From positions 124,001 through 188,000 of the forward strand of contig JAJDAF010000064.1 of the NCBI GenBank assembly GCA_029261995.1: a stretch of DNA of 64,000 nt, read 5' to 3'. The stretch's first letter is position 1, and each line of letters begins with the position of its first letter. Positions 52,078 to 60,249 of this stretch are shown piece by piece. Below the pieces are notes generated by a model, which saw nothing but the letters and a program-made list of their open reading frames with translations, ran no database searches and was not told the DNA's origin. This DNA comes from Candidatus Zhuqueibacterota bacterium (GTDB lineage Bacteria > Zhuqueibacterota > Zhuqueibacteria > Oceanimicrobiales > Oceanimicrobiaceae). The translations under genes and the position numbers were made by a program.

Positions 52078-54957
52078 ATGAAAATGACGGTTGTCTTTTC
52101 TTCTATTCTGCTGATCACTTTTTTGTACCCGGGTCATAACGCTCAGATCCAGGGATTCTCACGTTCCAAGGTCAAGAAACTCCCATCTGTTTCCGTGTCA
52201 GGTGATGTTGAGCCGTCCAGGATCGTCTTCAAACTGAAGGCATCTGAGTTTGCGGCGCATCCAGGCAGTCTCGATCCTTCCACAGTCGAAAACGCGTTTG
52301 TGGGTTCGGGATTCCATCTTGAGAGCATTCAACCTGTGTTGCAGAGTCGGCGCCAAAAAGCCCCCGCGCCTGACGACCCGGTAGGTCGCATCTTTTTCGC
52401 CACGATTGCCAGCGGGCATTCCCTGCAGGCTGTAGCAGAACAATTACGTGGACGCCCGGATGTCGAGTATGCTGAGCCGCTGTACCGCCATCGCCTCAGC
52501 GAGCAACCGAACGACTCACGTTTTGGCGAACAGAGCTATTTCGATATCATCAACATGGAAACTGCCTGGGGCGTTGTCAAGGGTAGCTCCGGTGACATTG
52601 TGGTGGCAGTCGTGGATGGCGGCACGGACATTGACCACGAAGATCTTGCCGCAAATCTCTGGGTGAATTCCAGCGAGATTCCGGGGAATAAGCAGGACGA
52701 CGACGGCAACGGCTTTATTGACGATATTCACGGCTGGAATTTTCTTGAGGCCGGACCGGATGCGACCGGGTCTGCCAGGCTGCCGGGCAGTGCGAACCAC
52801 GGCACGAATACAGCGGGCATCGCGTGCGCCGTCACCAACAATAATCTTGGCGTCGCCGGCACAAGTTGGAATGCCAAGCTCATGGCAATCAACGCTGCCG
52901 ATGCGACGGATGATCTTGTGATTTCTGCCGAATTTGCGTACACCGGAATTCTATATGCTGCTCAAAATGGCGCCGACATCATAAACCTGAGTTGGAGCCG
53001 GAATGGTGGACCGCCATCTCTTTTTGAGCAGGATGTGCTGCAATTTGCGCGTGATAGCGGCTGTGCAATCGTAGCCGCTGCCGGCAACGAAAACACCACA
53101 ATCCCGAGCTATCCCGCCTCTTATAACACTGTTCTGTCGGTGGCGGCAACCAATGCCAGCGATGTCAAATCCGGGTTCTCCAATTTTGGCCGAACGGTCA
53201 GTATGGCTGCGCCGGGGGAGAGTATTCTCAGCACTTTCAATAACAATGGCTACAATGCGTTTGGCGGAGGCACTTCTTTTTCTGCACCCATGGTCGCGGG
53301 TGTGGTGGCTCTGGTGCGCACATTCAGGCCGGACATGACCGGCACCCAAGCAGCAGAACAAGTCCGGGTGACCGCGGACAACATCGATGAAATGAACCCA
53401 ACCGCGGCCGGATTGCTGGGTAGCGGCCGGCTGAACGCAGCGCGCGCGCTGACCGACTTTGGTGTGCCAGCCGTTCGGCTGACCGACCTCACCATTCTGG
53501 ACTCTGGCGGCGACGGTGTCGTGGACGCCGGCGAGACTGTGGAAATCGAAGCGAGTTTCATCAACTACCTGTCTCCGGCGACGCTGATTGGCCTAACTTT
53601 GACCAGCAAGGATCCCTTGGTTATCATGATTGACGATACGGGTGAAATACCTCGTCTCGGAACCCTCGAGCGCACGGCCAGTCCGCTGCGATTCGTGTTT
53701 GATGTCTCCGGTGAGACTCCGGTTGGCCGGCAGCTCGATTTTTCTTTGGAGATTGCCAGCGGTTCCTATCGCGACCGGGAGTACTTCAGCGTGCAGGTCG
53801 AGCCGCCGTTTACTGTGCTGAATGTCAACAACATCGAGACCACGGTCACGAACGTAGGCACCTTTGGCTTTGCGGATTTGGCGGCCCAATCAGGCGGGTT
53901 CGGCTTCAATTTTCTGCGCAGCATCAATCTTCTGTTCGAAGGCTCGATGATCATGGGAACGGGGCCGGAACGCATTTCCAATTCCGCCAGGGCATTTTCA
54001 ACGACTTTTTTCAGCAAGGATTTTAGCCAAAAGGATGATGGTGCGTTACAAACCTTGACACCGGGCCGGCTCACACAGCAGGAGAGCTTCGTGGTTCTGG
54101 AAGATGATAAGGCTGGCGCTCCAATGGGACTGGTCATCACGCAGGAAACGTTTGCCGAGTCCGCTGTCCCAAACGATGATTTTGTCATCTTGCGCTATCA
54201 AGTCGAAAACGGCGGGCCGGAGGCGTTGGATGACTTCCGTTTCGGGCTGCTGTTCGACTGGGATATCGGCGACGAACTCGATGATTCCGCTCGCTATATC
54301 GTAGAAAAAAGACTTGTTTATGCCTGGGACAGGGAGCTTTATGTCGGAACTGCACTTCTGGGTGACGCTCTTGCCTCGTTTCGCATCCTGGACAACCAGG
54401 ATACGGAGTTCGATTTCAATGACACTTTCACCGATCTCGAGAAGTGGCAGACCATCAGCGGCAGCGTGCCGCCGCTTGAACTGCTCCGTCGCGACGTTGC
54501 TTACGTCATTGCCACCGGGCCTTTTTCGATGCTTCCGGGCGAGTCGGTCGAAATCGGATTTGCCATGCTCGGCGGTGAAAGCGTTGCTGACATCGAGGCC
54601 AATGCGGGAGCTGCTCAAGCGCTGTGGCAGACCCGGTTGGTGACCTCGGTGCGTGACCCACAGCCGGCAGATGTTCCGGGTCGCTTCTCTTTGGCGCAGA
54701 ACTATCCCAACCCTTTTAACCCCGAGACGCAAATTAGCTTTGAGCTGCCGGATACACGAACCGTTTCGCTTGCGATTTACAATTTAGTGGGAGAGAAGGT
54801 TCGTACTCTCTTGACCGGAGAGTTGCCAGGTGGCCAGCATTCAGTGCGCTGGGACGGACGGGATGACAGCGGGAAAAAAGCGGTGAGCGGCGTATATATC
54901 TATCGGATTCGGGCAGGAAACTTTCGGGATACAAAAAAACTCACGCTGCTCAGGTAG
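52078..54957 (+). CDS. Secreted S8 subtilisin-like serine protease with sorting tail
   Basis: 959-aa exported protease. After the signal peptide (VVFSSILLITFLYPGHNA), an I9-like prodomain (~40-135, ending VEYAEP) precedes the subtilase domain with an intact triad: Asp180 in VVDGGTDIDHEDL, His241 in NHGTNTAGIA, Ser400 in GGTSFSAPMVAG, plus the oxyanion Asn in AAGNEN. Beta-rich domains follow, one a CARDB-like strand set (VDAGETVEIEASFINY). The C-terminal ~85 residues are a sorting tail (QNYPNPFNPETQISFELP, KKLTLLR). ATG 52078 is preferred over an earlier TTG because the signal peptide begins there. Cargo processing or nutrient proteolysis are both possible roles. Confidence 0.93.
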   Translation: MKMTVVFSSILLITFLYPGHNAQIQGFSRSKVKKLPSVSVSGDVEPSRIVFKLKASEFAAHPGSLDPSTVENAFVGSGFHLESIQPVLQSRRQKAPAPDDPVGRIFFATIASGHSLQAVAEQLRGRPDVEYAEPLYRHRLSEQPNDSRFGEQSYFDIINMETAWGVVKGSSGDIVVAVVDGGTDIDHEDLAANLWVNSSEIPGNKQDDDGNGFIDDIHGWNFLEAGPDATGSARLPGSANHGTNTAGIACAVTNNNLGVAGTSWNAKLMAINAADATDDLVISAEFAYTGILYAAQNGADIINLSWSRNGGPPSLFEQDVLQFARDSGCAIVAAAGNENTTIPSYPASYNTVLSVAATNASDVKSGFSNFGRTVSMAAPGESILSTFNNNGYNAFGGGTSFSAPMVAGVVALVRTFRPDMTGTQAAEQVRVTADNIDEMNPTAAGLLGSGRLNAARALTDFGVPAVRLTDLTILDSGGDGVVDAGETVEIEASFINYLSPATLIGLTLTSKDPLVIMIDDTGEIPRLGTLERTASPLRFVFDVSGETPVGRQLDFSLEIASGSYRDREYFSVQVEPPFTVLNVNNIETTVTNVGTFGFADLAAQSGGFGFNFLRSINLLFEGSMIMGTGPERISNSARAFSTTFFSKDFSQKDDGALQTLTPGRLTQQESFVVLEDDKAGAPMGLVITQETFAESAVPNDDFVILRYQVENGGPEALDDFRFGLLFDWDIGDELDDSARYIVEKRLVYAWDRELYVGTALLGDALASFRILDNQDTEFDFNDTFTDLEKWQTISGSVPPLELLRRDVAYVIATGPFSMLPGESVEIGFAMLGGESVADIEANAGAAQALWQTRLVTSVRDPQPADVPGRFSLAQNYPNPFNPETQISFELPDTRTVSLAIYNLVGEKVRTLLTGELPGGQHSVRWDGRDDSGKKAVSGVYIYRIRAGNFRDTKKLTLLR

Positions 54958-54958
54958 C

Positions 54959-54992
54959 AAAAAGAAACCCTGAGGAAGTTTGCCTCAGGGTT
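54959..54992 (-). terminator. Intrinsic terminator of rpsU
   Basis: A perfect 10-bp stem, AACCCTGAGG/CCTCAGGGTT, with a 7-nt loop, followed on the minus strand by TTTCTTTTTG. On the plus strand it lies 8 nt after the subtilase stop but lacks a T-run there. Confidence 0.85.
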
Positions 54993-55013
54993 GCGGGTGA
55001 ATCTTGCCGGTGC

Positions 55014-55214
55014 TTATTCATACTTAGCGAGCATTGCAGCTCGTCGGTGTCTTTTTCTTGCCAGGTTCTTTGCGATTTTCTTCTTTTCGCTCGGCTTGAT
55101 ATAGAAACGTGCCTTCTTCGCGTCTCTGTGAATTCCAGCTCTCTGGCATCTCTGCTTGAAGCGCCGCAACGCGCGATCAATGGGTTCTCCGTCTCTGAGG
55201 GTTATAACGATCAT
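55014..55214 (-). CDS. rpsU: 30S ribosomal protein S21
   Basis: 66-aa basic protein matching S21 throughout: LRDGEPIDRALRRFKQRCQRAG at the N-terminus and KPSEKKKIAKNLARKRHRR in the basic helix. It binds the 30S platform near the anti-Shine-Dalgarno. The ATG follows a GGGGGGAG RBS, and the gene has its own terminator. In true Bacteroidota S21 helps hide the anti-SD; the strong SD here suggests that arrangement may not hold. Confidence 0.96.
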   Translation of the reverse strand: MIVITLRDGEPIDRALRRFKQRCQRAGIHRDAKKARFYIKPSEKKKIAKNLARKRHRRAAMLAKYE

Positions 55215-55374
55215 TTGATTCTCCCCCCTTTCTTCCGGGTTTGTTCAGAGATAGGTTGGGTTTCTGACCTTCGGTTTGTATCAAACATACCCTATTTAAC
55301 CCGCAAAATAGCAAAAAGTTTCCGCGGTTTTGCGCGGAGAGATTGTTTGATTCATCACCTCTTTGTGCGCATGA

Positions 55375-56574
55375 CTACATGTCGCTGGTCATGATAAAAA
55401 GTGGTTGCCGGACAAAAGTTTCGTATCTTGGCCGCAGACGGTCCGCGTTGTAGTACTTGCCGACATCGATGGATTTTTTTGGTCCGGTAACCACATCGAT
55501 GGGCATGGAATCGTAGCAGCCGTTGCGCAGGCTGACAAGCCTGCCAGATGTGTTCGATAAAACGAGATCGAGCGCCATGTTGCCATAGGCCATTGGAACG
55601 ATGGAATCGATAGCATCCGGATCGCCGCAACGGACCAGATAGCCCAGACGCTGGTTGACAATGTTGATGCGTGCGCCGTTGTTGTACTTCGCCGAGTGCT
55701 CTTTGAGTTGGACGGACACCCTGTCGCCAACGCCTCCGAGTTTACGATGGCCGTACTGGTCTTTCTCATCTCCCTCGAAGGACATATCAAAATCGTCAGC
55801 CATTTGTGCGCCCTCTGAAACCAGCGCGACGGCGTAGTTGCTCGGGTTGTGTGCTCTGTCCCGTGCCAGGAGTTCAGTCAGGTGTTCCGAATCGAATCTG
55901 TGCTCTGGAATCACACAACGGTCGGCGGCCCCGGCCATGGTCGGCAACATGGCCGTGTAGCCGGCGTAGCGGCCAAAAACCTCGATGACACAAAACCGTT
56001 CATGTGAGCCCGCCGAAGTCCGCAGGGCGTGCGTCAACTCAATGGTGCGGGTGACGCAGGTGCTGAAACCGATGCAGTAGTCCGTTCCGGGCACGTCGTT
56101 GTCCATTGTCTTGGGAATCGCCACCACGTTCACGCCTTCCTTGTGCAGACGTTGTCCGTAGCTGAGCGTGTCGTCACCGCCGATGGGAATCAGAAAGTCG
56201 ATGCCGAGGAATTCGAGATTCTTGAGGATATCTTTGGTGACGTCATTGATTTCATCCTGGTAACTATCTCGCAGATGCGGTGGGACGAGCGCTTGCGGCA
56301 GGTGGCTCGGCCGTGTGCGGGAAGTGTGCAGGAAAGTTCCGCCGGTTCTGCCCGCACGGTCGACGATTTCCTCCGTGAGAACCTGGACATGTGCGCTGTT
56401 GTCTTCCTTGTCGTTGGGGACAAAATCTACCAGCCCAGCCCAGCCTCTGCGAATGCCTATCACGCGATAGCCTTCGCGCAACGCGCGGAACGTGACTGCC
56501 CTGATTGCCGGGTTGAGGCCCGGGACATCGCCGCCGCCGGTGAGAATTCCAATGGTGCCTTTATGAGATGCCAT
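55375..56574 (-). CDS. 6-phosphofructokinase, probably pyrophosphate-dependent
   Basis: 399-aa PfkA-superfamily glycolytic enzyme. The N-terminal TGGGDVPGLNPAIRA is typical of the superfamily. At the phosphodonor site it has GGDDT (residues 132-136) instead of the GGDGS of classical ATP-PFK, and PKTMDND (154-160) instead of PGTIDND; both substitutions are the established marks of PPi use. Substrate residues MAGAADRCVIPE and GYLVRCGDPDA follow. The ATG has GGAGG eight bases upstream. Donor choice is inferred from these residues only. Confidence 0.88.
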   Translation of the reverse strand: MASHKGTIGILTGGGDVPGLNPAIRAVTFRALREGYRVIGIRRGWAGLVDFVPNDKEDNSAHVQVLTEEIVDRAGRTGGTFLHTSRTRPSHLPQALVPPHLRDSYQDEINDVTKDILKNLEFLGIDFLIPIGGDDTLSYGQRLHKEGVNVVAIPKTMDNDVPGTDYCIGFSTCVTRTIELTHALRTSAGSHERFCVIEVFGRYAGYTAMLPTMAGAADRCVIPEHRFDSEHLTELLARDRAHNPSNYAVALVSEGAQMADDFDMSFEGDEKDQYGHRKLGGVGDRVSVQLKEHSAKYNNGARINIVNQRLGYLVRCGDPDAIDSIVPMAYGNMALDLVLSNTSGRLVSLRNGCYDSMPIDVVTGPKKSIDVGKYYNADRLRPRYETFVRQPLFIMTSDM

Positions 56575-56730
56575 GATGCGTGCCTCCGTATCTGTGAAAA
56601 CCGTTCTGTCGGAAAATGATCCGGTGAAAAACTAGAAGAAATCTGCTCAATGGCAAGCGAAAAGATGCGATTCAGTCGGGCTTGGCGCGTGGCAATTGGG
56701 CACGATACCGCTGTCCGGCGGCTCTCTGGG

Positions 56731-58161
56731 TCAAGCGTTTGTCTGCGAGCGGATTTCCTTTACCCGGTCAAGGTAGCGTTGCCCCTCATTTTCCTGCCCG
56801 AGCGATTTGTACAATCTTCCGAGGACCCGCAGGATGGACAAAACACTGTTGTGTGTCGAACCGAATGAGTGCTCCCGGATTTCCAAAGCCATCTTGTAGT
56901 AGGTCACAGCTTCTGAAAAATTGCCTCGCGTCCGGCAAAGTCCGCCAAGATTGTACAGAATCGATGCGACGTTGGGGTGTCGCGGCCCGTGTGTTTTTTC
57001 GACAATGGCCAGCGATTTCTTGTAAAGCGATTCGGCTTCGGCGTAGCGGCTCTGCACATCGTAGAGAACGGCCAGACTGTTGAGCGCGGCCGCGACATTC
57101 GGGTGGTCGGGCTCAAAGAGGCGTTCCGTGATATCCAAGGCTCTTTTATACAATGTTTCGGCGTCGGCATGGCGCCCCTGGGATTTGTAGAGCGTGCCTA
57201 AGCTGCCCAGCAACAGCGCCACTTCAGGCTCATCGCCCCCGAGGACTTTTTCGTTGATTGCGAGCGCGCGTTTCAGAAGCGGCTCTGCCGCAGAACTATT
57301 TCCTTGCGCCCGGTACATGTCGGCCAGACTTGATAACAACGCCGCGACTTGCAGGCTCTCCGTCCCAAAGACGCGTTCTTTGGTTGCCAGCGCCTGCTTA
57401 TAGAGCGGCTCAGCTTCCTCGAACTTGTTCTGAGTCTTCAGCAGGGCGGCCAGGTTGTTCTTAGCAATCGCGACCTCCGGATGGTCCGGGCCGTATTCCC
57501 TTTGAATGATGGCAAGGGCGCGCTTGTAGAGCGATTCCGCCTGACCATTCTGGCCGGTGCTCTCGTAGAGCACTGCCAGGTTGTTCAAGGAAGTGGCAAC
57601 ATCCGCGTGCTGAGGCCCCAGAGCTTTTTCCCGGATAGAAAGTGAGCGCTGGTAGAGTCTCTCCGCCTCTTTCATGTTGCCTTGCGCCTTGCGCAGAATA
57701 GCCAGATTGTTCAGAGAAGTCGCAACCTCCGGATGCTGCCCACCAAAGGCTGCTTCCTTGATTGCAAGCGCCCGTTTGTGCAACTCTTCGGAGCGGTCGA
57801 GATTCCCCTGGTCTTTATAAAGTACCGCCAGGTTGTTCAGTGAAGCAGCGATGTCAGGGTGGTTGGCTTCCAGCATTTTCTGGCGAATGACCAGCGCTTT
57901 GTTGTGGAAGCTCTCCGACCGCGTGTAGTTTCCCCGGACCTTGTACAGCTCGGCGACATTGTTCAGGCAAGTCGCCAAGTCCGGATGTTCTTCATTGAAG
58001 GTTGCTTCGGCTGTCCGGATGAGTTCATCAACCATCCGCTCTGCTTTTTCATACTCCCCCTGCTGATAAAGTCGCGCGAACTTGACGTTAAGTTCTTTCC
58101 ATCGACCGGGCATAGCTTGTTCTGCCTCAAAATGGTTTTGCGTTTGTGATGTGCGAGTCAT
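56731..58161 (-). CDS. Kinesin-light-chain-like TPR protein with ten 42-residue repeats
   Basis: 476-aa cytoplasmic-looking helical solenoid without signal peptide. Ten consecutive units of exactly 42 residues follow a short N-terminal helix pair; the consensus is HPEVAxSLNNLAVLYKxQGxxxxAExLYKRALAIxE, as in kinesin light chain TPRs. Conservation of G/N and A positions across units is high, pointing to purifying selection or recent expansion. No effector domain is attached. The ATG has no SD and lies only 3-9 nt from a possible TATTTA -10 box, so leaderless translation is possible. A binding scaffold role is inferred. Confidence 0.9.
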   Translation of the reverse strand: MTRTSQTQNHFEAEQAMPGRWKELNVKFARLYQQGEYEKAERMVDELIRTAEATFNEEHPDLATCLNNVAELYKVRGNYTRSESFHNKALVIRQKMLEANHPDIAASLNNLAVLYKDQGNLDRSEELHKRALAIKEAAFGGQHPEVATSLNNLAILRKAQGNMKEAERLYQRSLSIREKALGPQHADVATSLNNLAVLYESTGQNGQAESLYKRALAIIQREYGPDHPEVAIAKNNLAALLKTQNKFEEAEPLYKQALATKERVFGTESLQVAALLSSLADMYRAQGNSSAAEPLLKRALAINEKVLGGDEPEVALLLGSLGTLYKSQGRHADAETLYKRALDITERLFEPDHPNVAAALNSLAVLYDVQSRYAEAESLYKKSLAIVEKTHGPRHPNVASILYNLGGLCRTRGNFSEAVTYYKMALEIREHSFGSTHNSVLSILRVLGRLYKSLGQENEGQRYLDRVKEIRSQTNA

Positions 58162-58559
58162 AATAAATAGTAAATATTTGTGCTCAATGCAAGAGAAAGA
58201 TCAGGTGCAATTTCTCATGCGAATTCTTTGGCGTGTGCCAGTGTCGTAAAAGCGGCCCGACTCCTTTTGAATTATCTGCACTGCGAGTTCTTCGCCGAAG
58301 AGTTTCATGCCCCTCCTTTGTGCTTGCGGAGTCCTCGCTGCAAATGGAGATTTCAGAGCGTTTCCCTGCGTTGAGGGAACGAGGAGACGCTGGTTTTGCT
58401 TGACTCCCCTACTGAAATGTCCTAAGTTCAACAGATGTTGTCCCCGGCCGGCAAAAAGGTCTCTTGCTCTTTCATGTTCGTTTGCAATTCAGGGGTTGGG
58501 GACTCAGTCAAATCAACGTGAATCCGTACCGCTATCGAATGTCACACCAGGGAATGCCT
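58162..58559. other. 398-nt divergent intergenic region
   Basis: Lies between the TPR solenoid gene and the deoxyribosyltransferase-like gene. A possible minus-strand promoter (TTGCAT, 17 nt, TATTTA) abuts the TPR start. Short open frames on both strands lack RBS and protein-like composition. No structured RNA was recognised. Confidence 0.45.
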
Positions 58560-59810
58560 ATGCCGCCGAAGCGAAAGAAGATGTGTTTCGTGATTATGCC
58601 CTTCCGTGAAGAACTCCAGAGAGTCTACACCGACGCCATCAAACCGGCTTGCGAGCAAGCTGGTTTCAAAGTTGTCAGAGTAGATGAGGTAAAGGGGCCG
58701 TTCAACATCACTCGCACGATCATCAAGTACCTTTATGAGAGTGATGTCGTGGTAGCGGATTTGACCGACCACAATCCCAACGTTTTTTACGAAATGGGCG
58801 TTGCGCACGCCATTGCCAACAAAACTATCATGATTGTTGAGAAGACCGAGAAATTGCCTTTTGACATTCAGAGCTATAATTGCATTTTTTACAGAAAGAC
58901 TGTCAAAGGGTTTGAGAACTTGGGAAAAGAACTCATCGATTCTTTGGAGAGCCTCGATGAATGGCGGACCAGCCCCTGCAACCCGGTGCAGGAGTTTAAA
59001 CCTGCCGACGCAGCACCCTCGCAAGACGACCTGCGTAAGTTGCCGAAAGCCCTGGCGGATCTGGAAGCGCTGCGGACAAAGCTCAAAACCGCGGAAGCCA
59101 AACTCAACCAGTCGGTACCAAAGCAGCAATTGCAGGCCGCCAGAAACCAGGTACGTGAGCAGGAAAAAAAGCTCTCCGCTCTGGCCGACTTGCACGACGC
59201 AAAAGCGCAACGTGACCAACTGGCAAACGAGGTGGCTCGTCTGCAGCATCAAATCAAACAACTTCGTTCGCAACGGCCACAGCCTGCGCAGGCGTTGGAA
59301 TCAGCGACAGTTTCGAAACAACCGACTCTTAGTTCGAAGCCAGCGAAACTTTCTGAGACCGCTGCCAAGAAGATGCTCAAGGATAAAGGTTTTTTTGCAA
59401 CAGACTGGAACAAGGCGGCCACGGGTCTTAAGCACAGTTACGAAGTGGCTGGAAATGACGGCGAAAAAGTGGTGACCGGTGGGACTACCGGGTTGATGTG
59501 GCAGCAGTCAGGCTCTTCGGGTGAGGTGGATTTCAAAGACGCCGAGGAATATATCCAGGAGTTGAACAAGGGCAAGCACGCTGGCTTTTCTGATTGGCGG
59601 CTGCCGACCTTGGAAGAAGCGATGTCATTGATGGAGCCGAACAAAAACGAAGCTAGCTTGTACATCGATCCGGCATTTGACAGTAAGCAAAGCTGGATCT
59701 GGACTGCCGACAAATATAGCGTTGGCTCGGCCTGGCTCGTCCATTTCGACGACGGTTATTGCTATCACCACCCTGTGGACAGCACCAGGTACGTCCGAGC
59801 CGTTCGCTGA
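58560..59810 (+). CDS. Nucleoside deoxyribosyltransferase-like/coiled-coil/DUF1566 protein
   Basis: About 416 aa in three parts. Residues ~8-140 resemble the nucleoside 2-deoxyribosyltransferase (TIR-like) fold: CFVIMPFREEL, KPACEQAGFKVVRVDEV, VVVADLTDHNPNVFYEMG (Glu78 in the catalytic-Glu position) and HAIANKTIMIVE. Residues ~160-240 are a heptad-rich coiled coil (LADLEALRTKLKTAEAKL, ANEVARLQHQIKQL). Residues ~300-416 form a DUF1566/Lcl C-terminal domain of C-type-lectin/FGE type (TGLMWQQSG, GFSDWRLPTLEEA, WIWTADK, RYVRAVR). ATG 58560 is used because AGGGA lies six bases upstream; longer in-frame starts lack an RBS. The enzyme activity and the ligand are unknown, but sensor-plus-nucleotide-enzyme architecture recalls defence or stress effectors. 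Confidence 0.78.
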   Translation: MPPKRKKMCFVIMPFREELQRVYTDAIKPACEQAGFKVVRVDEVKGPFNITRTIIKYLYESDVVVADLTDHNPNVFYEMGVAHAIANKTIMIVEKTEKLPFDIQSYNCIFYRKTVKGFENLGKELIDSLESLDEWRTSPCNPVQEFKPADAAPSQDDLRKLPKALADLEALRTKLKTAEAKLNQSVPKQQLQAARNQVREQEKKLSALADLHDAKAQRDQLANEVARLQHQIKQLRSQRPQPAQALESATVSKQPTLSSKPAKLSETAAKKMLKDKGFFATDWNKAATGLKHSYEVAGNDGEKVVTGGTTGLMWQQSGSSGEVDFKDAEEYIQELNKGKHAGFSDWRLPTLEEAMSLMEPNKNEASLYIDPAFDSKQSWIWTADKYSVGSAWLVHFDDGYCYHHPVDSTRYVRAVR

Positions 59811-60249
59811 GGACAATCATTGACCATTTGACTATTTGAATCATTTGATCATTTAAATAGGAGCGAGCGTCAGCGAGCGAGTCGCGGCAAAATTTATCAC
59901 GCGGCAATCCTGCCGTGGTCATCTCAGCCACCTCCCCGCACGATTTCTTCATCACTTTCGCTGCATTTCTCCGCTTAACCGCGATACAATTATCCCATTT
60001 TAAATTTCAAAAAAATCAAGAAAATCCTTGTAATTAATCACATAATTGCATTTTTTCGTTAAAGTTATTTGCGAACCCGTCTATGCCAGTGCTCAGCATT
60101 TCGTCCAGGAGCACGATTCCCAAGATGTGCCGGCTGCCTCAAACCGGCTGTGGTCTTGCGGAATCAGAGTGGAATCGATCCCGACACATTTTATCATTAA
60201 TCGCGAACTCCTTGAGAGTTTCGCATCGTTCTGAGACCCTGTTTATTCC
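59811..60249. other. 439-nt intergenic region with tandem motifs and AT-rich tract
   Basis: No gene. It begins with four ATTTGA-like units spaced 8-9 nt (59826-59856), then a GAGCGAGCG/GCGAGCGAG repeat (59862-59882), and has an AT-rich tract at 59990-60060 likely to contain the promoter of the VWA gene; no clean -35/-10 pair could be assigned. Confidence 0.45.

Noticed and set aside
54046-54732. 228-codon minus-strand frame opposite the subtilase gene
   Set aside because: Antisense shadow of the conserved protease C-terminus; no RBS, no recognisable protein.
58201-58609. Short open frames on both strands between the TPR solenoid and deoxyribosyltransferase-like genes
   Set aside because: Arg/Gln/Cys-biased composition, no RBS, and one overlaps the real gene out of frame.
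58542-59273. 243-codon minus-strand frame opposite the deoxyribosyltransferase-like gene
   Set aside because: Antisense to recognisable domains and lacking start signals.
59460-59810. Diversity-generating retroelement target (lectin-like C-terminus)
   Set aside because: DUF1566 is lectin-like, but no reverse transcriptase or template repeat exists in the window.
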